Of a stretch of 64,000 nt of DNA, positions 13,009 through 23,000 are shown piece after piece (position 1 is the stretch's first letter; every line of letters begins with the position of its first letter). The notes below the pieces were generated by a model. That model was not told the origin of the DNA and ran no database searches. It worked only from the letters and a program-made list of their open reading frames with translations. This DNA comes from Lingula anatina. Lineage: Eukaryota; Brachiopoda; Lingulata; Lingulida; Lingulidae. The position numbers were made by a program, and so were the translations under genes. Where the stretch lies: NCBI RefSeq assembly GCF_001039355.2, contig NW_019775525.1, forward strand, positions 63,502-127,501, given 5' to 3'.

Positions 13009-13070
13009 TTAATATGTCTTGTCAAATATCCCAGTAACGAAAGATCTCGCGTTGACGGGTTCGTACGTGT
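13009..13070 (-). pseudogene. Fragment of oxygenase terminal exon in the haplotig
   Basis: These bases equal 16291-16352, the stop codon and the last 19 or so residues (NARSFVTGIFDKTY) of the oxygenase at 16291-25630, and then the contig breaks. There is no upstream exon, so this is not a separate gene. It is useful evidence that 9775-13075 is an allelic piece. Confidence 0.8.
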
Positions 13071-13099
13071 TCGTANAATAATCTTTGATCATTCATAAG

Positions 13100-14147
13100 G
13101 TTTACTCTCTCGAGGACCCATCTTTGAAAGGCGAGGAAGAAGTACCGGTAGGACCTACTGTCGATGGTCTTCCCCCTATTTCGGAGGAAACAGATGGCGC
13201 TCACAATGGTCAGCAGCAAAATGAGAGCGTCTTGGAGACATTTCTGCCACCTATGATACCGAATGCATCTGGCACCATGGGGCTTGTAACTATCGTCTGC
13301 TTGAGTGTTTCAATAATCTGTCTTTCGACACGGATCATTATTCAGCCCTGTATCAAGAAGTACGCCACTTTTCCAGCGCGTTTACAGCTTTGTCTGTGTT
13401 TGACGTTATTATTTTCAAAACTTATTTTACTTCTTGCTCCCTTTGCTGTGATGTCAGAAGGCGTTTGTAAAGTTATGGCCATCCTTTTTCTGGATGAATA
13501 TATTGGCCATCGACATGTGCCGTGCCTTAAATTTCACGGCCGCTATGAAGTTTGACACTGCCGGTGCTAAGAGGCGTCTCTTCACCCTGTATTGTACATA
13601 TGCTTTTCTTGTTCCCGTAGCCATAGTAACCATCGCCATAGTGATCAACCATGTTGAAATGGATCCAGCATTCCAGCCAGGCTACGGGATAAGATTGTGT
13701 TGGATATCGCGTAAATACCCATTCATTATCTTCCTGGTGTCGCCTGTCGGGGTCGCCATCGTCTCCAATCTTGGTCTCTACATCCACTGTGCGAGGCTGT
13801 TGCGTAAAGCGGTTGCCAGGACATCTAAGCTGAAAAACACAAGCCAAGAGCATCCGATTGGCATATACGTCAAACTGTTTGTCGTTCTGGGTGCAAACTG
13901 GACGTTCGGATTTTTGGCGCCCCTTTTCCACACAGAGGCCCTGTGGTATGTCTTTATTGTCCTGGCAACTCTTGACGGTGTCTTCGTCCTTGGGTCTTTG
14001 GTTTGTAATCGAGAGGTATATGAAGAATTTGTCTCTAAGATCAAGAAGAGACAGGCGGGTGAGCATACTGTCACAGATCCCAACACAAGGCAGGGCACGA
14101 TGTTGTCTGACATGAGGAAAATCAATGAGACATTTGCCAGTGCATAA
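13100..14147 (+). pseudogene. 7TM exon of the SMB receptor, frameshifted copy
   Basis: This copy is homologous to 9792-10799 but lacks 26 bp between GTTATGGCCATCC and TTTTTCTGG near 13484. Twenty-six is not a multiple of three, so the frame closes at 13555 within TM3, after 152 residues of the exon. The downstream frame stays open from 13494 to 14147 and encodes the rest of TM3-TM7 plus a tail ending KINETFASA. The deletion removes the codons for the start of TM3 (LHWSILVPFF). The breakpoints lie in similar T-rich tracts (CCCTTTT and CCCCTTTTT), as expected for slippage. If 9792-10799 is its allele, the animal is heterozygous for a null allele of this receptor. Confidence 0.75.
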
Positions 14148-16290
14148 GCGGATGGCAAGCAGATTCCAGATTATATGAAAATCCATCAAAATCGCAAAAT
14201 AACAATATGGGTTGACCTTAGCCCATATATTCAAAGTGTCAATTACAACCAAATTTAATTTAAGGCCACTACATGTAGGCAACTAATCAACAGAAAGACA
14301 ATGGGTCGGTGAGAGGATGTGACGTATTAAAATAAATTCCTATAGAGTTGCAAGTCATGTTGGCATTGACTTTGAAAGCCTTTCCATTTTTGAAAGTTTT
14401 CCTGTTGTTTATTTGTAGGTAATCATAATTGTCTTTACTGTAAATGTCGCGTGACTCTCCACATGTACTAACTGTGAATATTGTTTGTTTGTTAAAGTCA
14501 AATTTTGCCCTTGTTAATTTTTTTTTTTAGATTTTGGGTTGTCACTTGCCATCAGGAGAGGAGTATTGGTCTCTACCATATGGAATATGTTTGTTACATC
14601 TGGATCATGAGTGTTGATAAAGGGGATGCCGTTTTCCCCATCCTCTGTTCTTGGCGTTCTCAGTTCTCCTATAGTTAATAATTTTGCTTTTTTTATAAGT
14701 AACGTACGATAATTTTGTTTTTCAAAGTCTCTTTTCCCTTCCTGTAGTCTGGTATCCCGTATTTTTTTGTCAGAGACTATTGCACATACTCTTCTACATA
14801 TATATGGTCCATATATAAATGTATATATATATACGAGCACCGTGACTTGTATACCCCGTGAAGCTGGAGATACCATCTTTGAGTCCTGATAATAAGCCTA
14901 AAGAGCACCCGTGGTATAATTTAAAGTGTGCAATCCAGAGGAAAACCTAACTCCAAATAGTCCTGACAAACTTTTAGGAAACATGGGACAATATCCCACA
15001 AAACAGAATTGTTACCCTTGTGGTAGACAACGGCGCCGTCTACAGGAGGTTATTACAGTACGCGGGAAACACACACGGTCTTTATCGAGAACACACTTAT
15101 GCTAAATGTGTGTAAAATTGGTGACATTTGGTGGTGTCTTTTCAATTTAATGGGCATGCATTTACCTCTGTGGAAATGACAGTGGAACATCGGATGTAAG
15201 GGGTACATGTAATAAATGTGAATAAATGGTATTAAATATGGATATCTTCACCGCTAGTTTGTATTATCTGTACCACTAACCATGTTATGTCTGGAATAAA
15301 AAAATCGCCATTAGGATGATGGTGGGGTATTCAGTACAAAAGTTTATTTAGGCTCTCATCACATGCTGTTTTTTCGTTCTTACAGTAGAATAAAAAGAAT
15401 CCTTTTACTCAACGACTTGCATAAAACAGGTCTTATGACCTCAAGCTTTGTGGAAGTAAGAATGGAAAACTTATGATTGCACCCCAATTGGAACGCATGT
15501 TACAACACAACTATTCAAACATTTAATCAGTCTTGAAAGATACATTGAAAAACATAATTGCATGCTCTAAATTACAAGTAATAAACAACTGTTATTTTCT
15601 ACTAGATTTTAATATTGGAAAGTGAATCCACAAGGAATTTGAGAGTCATATAAAACAAACTACGAAAAGAGTGTTTGGTGTGTACACAGATACTCATGGT
15701 AATAATTTTTATGTGAGTTTCCTCAGAGAGAAGTAATTAAGCAAATTCAACAGCAGTCAAAATGTATGGCACATTACAGTAAGTGGGAGATAGCCCATTC
15801 CCATCTCCACTAGCGCTGGGTCATTCCCTGGTTAAATTTCTAGCAGAAGCATCTTTATATCCATTGCAAAGGCAGGGTTTCTGTCACACTGGTCACTATG
15901 TATTCAGCACTTTCTTGGCATCACCATCATGCATACTCTGACTCTTTAATTTTCTATGAAATACGGTTCCGTGGTGCCGACAACCGGTGAGTTATCGGTT
16001 AAAGGTATCTAAAGGTACCTTTTAATTTTTTTCCGCTAAACAAACCGATACCAATGTATTTTAAATTTTCCATTTGAAAATAAAGAAAACATAGGTGCAA
16101 AAAATCTGAATGTCCTCAAAATAAGGGTCCTTTGATCGTTAAGCAATTTAAGTTTTGTCCGGCCTTCAGCCATATTTTCGATGTTGAAGTTAAAGCATTT
16201 ACTGTAGCCGTAAGTTCTTACGTAATACCAACACCTGCCCAAAGATATAAACCTATATATAAGGCTTCAGATGATCAGTCCTTTGTAATG
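14148..16290. other. Intergenic sequence between receptor and oxygenase (tail to tail)
   Basis: Noncoding. It has a copy of the dispersed repeat at 14867-15320 and AATAAA near 14329. The two genes converge here. I see no exon. Confidence 0.6.
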
Positions 16291-17010
16291 TTAATATGTC
16301 TTGTCAAATATCCCAGTAACGAAAGATCTCGCGTTGACGGGTTCGTACGTGTCGGATCCGTCCACGCATTTCACTTCCACATCGTCATCAGGAGCGATAA
16401 GTTGGATAATGGACTGGCGGGCTGGGCACTTGCCCCCTGGCATAATCACCCTGTGCACCTGCGAGTAAAAAAATAAAACATGGTCAGGGTGACAGATGAG
16501 TCCACTGTGAGTAAACTGGGGGTCCGTGGAACAGAGTCCGTCCCCCATTAGGTTTATACAGGTAAGGGTTGGTCTGACATAAATGGGCTGGACTCAAAGA
16601 AAGGGCTTACCTGTACATACATGTATCACCAGGAGGTGGACTCTGTATTACAGGAGAGTCTTTTGCACACGACACTGGGTTCACAACAGAGCTTGGAACG
16701 ACAATTTGTATCAAATTTTACCAACAAATATTGGTCCATTTCGAGAAAAATCGAACTGTAGAGGTCCACTAATATGATATCACTCATCGGGCTACTGTAT
16801 GGAATCAAGGTAGCATGGTCATATATTGGTCCGAAATTCTTTCATTTTGTATCTGTAATACTAAACAAAGGCTGCTGACATTGTATGAGGTGTATGTGCC
16901 GTATCTACACGTACATGGGCTACTTTCTCCATGGAGAGTGAGAACATGGTGCGCGAGCGCGCGCGTGTGTATTTGTACAGCATTTATGTGCCTGATAGAG
17001 ACAGGTCTAC

Positions 17011-17056
<46 letters not shown>

Positions 17057-20000
17057 CTGTACCTACCGTAGCTTTCAGTTTGTCAGCCGTCCATCTTTGT
17101 AACAACAGATCAACAAACACTCCGACGGTTCCAGGCACTGGCAACACGGGGCACCAAGTCCCGTCCTTTGTCTTTACCTGTCAACACAACTATAAACATT
17201 TAGTAGAAGTATTACATGTACTCATTACTCTAATAGCCAAACAACGCAACAACAGTCATACAGCATTGGCCAAAAAGGTTGTCCCACTCCCAATTATTTA
17301 CAAATGAGGTGTAAATTGTCATAAACAGTGTTTTTTTTTTAATTTCAGATGCCGTATATGACATGATTAATGGTTAAGAATATACAAAATATTCCATACC
17401 ATTTATTCAGATTTAAAACATGTTACCCCTCAAATTCAGTGTTTCACTGGGGCTTCCACAGAGGTAAAGAAATGTCCATAAAATTGGAATGCCAGCACCA
17501 AATGTCACCAAATTAACATACAATTAGCATTAGGATGTGCTCGTTAAAGGTCGCGTGCCTAATAGTGTATTTGTCTACTGCGCACTGCACTAATCTCCTG
17601 TAGGCGGCGCGATAAGCTCTGCGAGCAAGTGTGTTGTCATGATGAATCCTGGATTTAACCTCGAAGTCAGCTCTTGCTACCCTAGGTTCTAGATTCCGGT
17701 ATTGCCAGCTCGATCTTGATTTCATATATAACCCATATCAACAATACCGGCTCTAGTGAACAGCAGCCATATGCATGTTACACTTCCGTCAATCAAATAG
17801 AACTGCTCCGCAGTGAATCTGCAGTTGAATGTCATCAGACCAAAATGAAACGTAAAACAATTTTAATTCTGCTTTATTTAATTTTGTTTGCTGTATTTAA
17901 GATGTAAAGTGAAAAAATAAATAATATTCTTTGAACAGAAAAGATATATCCAATGTTCTTGTATTTTTTGCTTATCAATGAACATTTAGTCCTGAGATGT
18001 ACACGTGCGCAATACACGTGCTTGCCGTGTGTCAAATTTGACAGCTACACTGTATGCCCGATACCACTATAAGGGCTGCGCAATGGCTACACCAAAATCA
18101 GTTGTTAAAGCAGAATGTTGCTTCTATTGTGGCACTGACCTTCGACTGCAAGATATTTTCAATTCAAACTTCGTCAGGCACTTTTCTTCTTGTCTCGTCT
18201 GCACGAGATAACTTCAGCGCGAGGCGGGAAAGGCAGCTCCAGGCGGCCAAACCTGTGACGCACGAGACTTATGACTTCCAAATATGGATCCAGGCGGACA
18301 CAGCTGTGACGTGTGACTTCCAAATATGGAAGTGCCCCAGGCAAAATTTTGAAGAAAAACGCCCTCAGATTGTCGCTGTTCGTCAGAGCTATAGTAAAAG
18401 CGACTCCATCACAAGGTATATTTAAGCTAGTTAGCTTTTACGTTGCTCTGACACTCAGGGTAGCTCTTGCAGATTAGTGAGATATAAGTTGAGAAAATTA
18501 CGTTCAGTTACCCTAGAGGTACCGGAACCTGGTCGGCCATCACTGAAAAGGAAACTGGTTTTGTTGAAGAATTAAGGTATTTCCTGTACCCTATCTATGG
18601 CAAAATGATGGTCCGTAGACATGTTGCAAGTCCGTAGACCGTAGACAATGCCTCTTGGAAGGGTTGATGCAGGATCATATCGCCTGAGTGTCAGATCAGT
18701 CCACATTTGGAGAGCATTCCAAGCCCATAGCATCAGTACATTGTTCCCTCTGGAACAGAATGCTCTCAACAGATATCTCACTCCATTTGCAAGAGGTGAC
18801 TTCAGGGATGGTACTGGCTTCATCGTGTCAACGCACTTGCTCACAACTTTCGTCTGGTGAGTGATTTGTTGCAGAGACAGAATGTTCTGAGGATTGGACA
18901 AACATCCTTGAGCCATAATATCAACCCCAATGAGCACCCGTGTCATGAATTGGAGTGTTAAATGCCGGAGAGTACTAATCCCCAAATAATCTTGACCAAT
19001 TTCGCCAAGCTTTTTAGAAAGAATGGATCAATATCACACAAAACGGAACTGTAACCCTTGTTAAAGGCTTGTCGTGCAGCCTACCGTTCATAATTGCAGT
19101 GTGCGGTTGACACACGCTATTAGACACGTGATCTTTAAAGGATTTGCGTCATACCGTCAGAATGGCTTCAACGGAACATATTCTTCAGAAGACATGCCCA
19201 ACTAACGATATCTTTATCCAAATACACAAATTAAAAGCTCATTTTGTACATTTTTGGCTTTAAAAAACATCCTTTTTGCTCGGCCTGGGAGTTAATGAGC
19301 TACGTGATCACGTGGTCCAATGACGACAATCGTGCCACCGGAGAACAGAGCGTGCTTAGCTGTCAAACTGAGCTGCATTGTCTACCTGTAAGATGACTTC
19401 TCTGGCTTCTGATAAAAGTTTATACTCATTCAAATCTCTTACCCGAGGGGTCTGAATCCTCGTGAAGCTGTGTAAAACCATTTCCCGTCAAGTCAATTCT
19501 TTAACAAGCATTAAATTATGATTATCCCAAGTTGTATAAAACACTGCATTTGAATGAGTTAAGGGTACTGTTTATTATTGCATATGAGGTCCATGTTATT
19601 TGTGAAATTCAATTAATTTCATTAAACCGCTGACACTCCGTCTTGCATACTTTAATTTATTAAACTGAGGTAAACAATGCCCGTTACCTTTACAAGTCCT
19701 ATCTTAATCATCCATCTAACTGGAACTTCCTTTACCTCTTAATTAGAGGGTTAAATGGCATTCAATTCTCCTCCCCAATCCAACTCTCACTGGCGATATT
19801 TATCTCAGGTAAAAATCTACCTGTGCGTTAGTTTCAAAGAGCAGCTCCCGCAGACCTGGGGTACTAGATAAAATCTGAACACCAGGTTTATCGAGGAGCT
19901 AGAGAAACAAAGGAAGAATTTTTCCTGCACAGCTTCATAGGTATTTTAACATGGACTTGATCCAGCTTAGACCTCCAAACTAACAGGGTGACATGAGCAA

Positions 20001-23000
20001 TTTTCACAAACAAATAATAAAACTATATTTCAGTTAGCCTCCTTTTAAATAAATATACCGTTCTGGGTAAATTAGAATATTTATTAAATCGCGATAATAT
20101 TTTTGACTTGAATGATGATTTTATTATTAATGGAAATTAAGTTACTATATGAGGTACATTTGCTGTGATTACGCTGTCCTTCATTTTTTGCGTTAATCTA
20201 CATTTTGCTGTACGTGCTTGTAATTTTTTTTAATCTGTGCGTACAACTTTTGCAGGTCTGGTTACCCCCCTGTAATGTGATGAAAGTCCAAAGTTGGCAA
20301 TTAGTTCCATAGCTTATTTAAATAGAATTGCAGTGTAAAAATTTTAACAAGATGTTGGCGCAATAGCCCTTTACTCTTTGTGGATATTTAAGTTATATAC
20401 AATGAACCAAGTTATCAGTACTGCTCTTTTTTTACATCCAACATTCTTTTAAAAAATCCGTTTGTGGCTTTCTTATATTCCTTACCAGGTTAAATCTCCA
20501 TGCATAATTTAAAATATACTAACGTACGTAAAACTGCACATTTAGTAAACACATTAAATTTATGATTTTTTCCATGCTACCAGTAGCAAACAATGCTCTT
20601 TTACCTTGATCTGCTACATGTTTTGTGGGTTTGACAAAGCTTACAAATCTGCAAAAAGTTTTGCGTACAGACGCAGAACTTGCGTTTCAAGTTATGAAAT
20701 GATAAACCTTTTAAATTATTTAATATTTCAGAAGAAATAACCTTCAGAAACAAATCCTCAAAGCATAAACGTATTAGGATTACGAACCATTTTCTTACAG
20801 CAGTTCCCATTTTTTCTTTAATATAACGCTCTTTTTCCTGTTTTTCCTCAACACTTTTTCTTCCAAGGAAATAATGCCTGGACATACGCATGCTTCAAGA
20901 TACCCTGAGAGCAATTTCTTTTATTAATGTTCGCGACCGTGTTTGATCTTAATTGTTTAAATATTGATATTAAACGTCATTTACAAATACCAATAAAATA
21001 ACCCCATGAAATAAATGAGATATATTGAAAAATATGAAAGCCCACCAAGACGAGTTTGATGCCTGTTATTACCTGGCTTGGGAATTGTAGCAGTGCATAA
21101 TTAACAGGTTTTATTGTTTACGAGCTCTTGGTCAACTACAATGCATTTAAAATGCATCAGCAATTAGTAAGCTTGCCAACTGATGACAGTTTTAACTGTC
21201 ATCAGTTGGCAAGCTTACTAATTTACTGATTAAAATCTAAAAGACTATCAGCTTTTGATATGATGTAAAACACCTGAGGTGACCGAGATCGCGAGCATCG
21301 CAACTATTGTCACCGAAGTTAGTAAGTCACGGAAGACCGTCACAGACAAAGATTGTCAAGGAGTTCTGCAATTTTGGTGAATCCCACGGCAACACACTGA
21401 GGCATAAAGAAAATTGCTCAACTCCGTTCAACACAACTTTCTTAAACTATTGTCTGTATGCACCATGCAGCTCAGTTAAGTCTCATAGACCTTTATCCTC
21501 ATTGTCGTCACAGTACCACGTGACCCAGATCTGTTGCTTCATTTATGCATATTGAGGTGAGGTTTACTAAAACGCCTTTTTTCTACTAATAGATTGTTTT
21601 TATAAATTTTTAATGGCGGGGGATCGATTAAAAAATACCTCTAGTGTGTAGATTGAGTGCTGAATATTCAAAATTCGAGAAATGGATTTTTATGGGTCTA
21701 TTCTCCTTTAAAAAGCTTATACCACTGTTAATTTTGTGTAACTTTGGTCACATTTGGTGCTGTCATTTCAATTTTATGGACATTTTTACCTGAATTCACA
21801 GTAAAACACTGGATTTGAGAGGGTGCATGGTTTATATGTGAATAAATGGTATAAAATAAGGATATTTTCGTCTCTATTTTGTATATTCTTAAACAAAAGT
21901 CATGCCAGATATGGAATCTGGAATAAAAAGCACTGTTAATAAAAAATTACACCCGTGAGGTGATCATTTGGGGGGTGAGACAACCCTTTGACCAATTACT
22001 ACAGAAGTATATATATACATGTATACAGTACAGGTATATACCCTGTACTTATCAATGGTACTGCCGTCTCGTTTTCCTCTTTCTTCCCCCCCTCTACCTC
22101 TCAAAATTAAAAAAAAAAGAATATTGAGCAAAATGAAACTAAACCCAGTGACTTCTACCACTGTGTAATACGTATTACATCTGTCTACAAAAAGTAGTCG
22201 ACAAACATTTTATAGATCCAGTGATGGAACACTTTCTGTTGTTATTAATGGCACTTATCGGCGTATAGATAAATATTCCTAATCTTTAATTGAATTTTCT
22301 CTTTCTTTATTTATTGCACTTTTACTTGCTTTGTGCATGATAGTTATTCTTCTTTCTCATCATTAAAATCTCCAGGGTGATATGGGCTGATGATAGGTCA
22401 CTCACCTCCAGCCCGCCTTGGTCATCTTGAAACAAGAGGGTCAAGGTCACATAGTCAGCATGCTCTCCAATGCGCATCTGATTCGGCAAAATCACTGCAA
22501 AAGAACGATATAGCCTAATAGAAATAATTTTTTTTGCAAACCAAGGCTCCAGGGATGTTTCCGCTTTTAGGCATAATTGCAGCTTGTTCTTCTGAGATAC
22601 AAAATGACGCAATCGACCACATTTCCTTTTGATATTCTAAATGAATTCACAGGCAAATGTGCTTATTGTACTTTGCATAGCATACTGAAAGAAATGTGAA
22701 CAAACATAAGGTTATTGCGTAATGAAGTTACACTGTAATTACCTGTTTCGTCTGTAATTTCCGGATAATAGTTACACCGCGTTGCCGTCATTGAATTCCG
22801 GGTTCCTGCACCTTTGTGTGGTCCATCAAAGAAATGTCGATCCTTTTTTGTTAAGAAGAGAAAGTTGCGCATTACCCACTGGCATCTTAGTACAAATAAA
22901 ACGCTGCACATATACGAGTACATGCATGAATACACACAAACAAAACTGTTTGGAGGGTCAAAAAAGCGACAGATGTGCCATCTCTCCGAATTCAAATTGC

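Larger units (their letters stand above)
9775..13075. other. Probable redundant haplotig placed in tandem
   Basis: The piece is bounded by single n characters. It aligns from end to end with 13083-16352 at high identity. This includes the intergenic DNA and even the last 60 bases of the oxygenase terminal exon (13009-13070, matching 16291-16352). The flanking pieces overlap each other by 613 identical bases. A real tandem duplication is the alternative reading. Confidence 0.75.

Noticed and set aside
18572-18985. 137-residue minus-strand open frame in an oxygenase intron
   Set aside because: No recognisable domain. It overlaps an equally long plus-strand frame and continues into a dispersed noncoding repeat.
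20601-20891. 96-residue Lys/Cys-rich minus-strand frame
   Set aside because: Low-complexity AT-rich composition inside an intron, with no homologous copy in the window and no motif.
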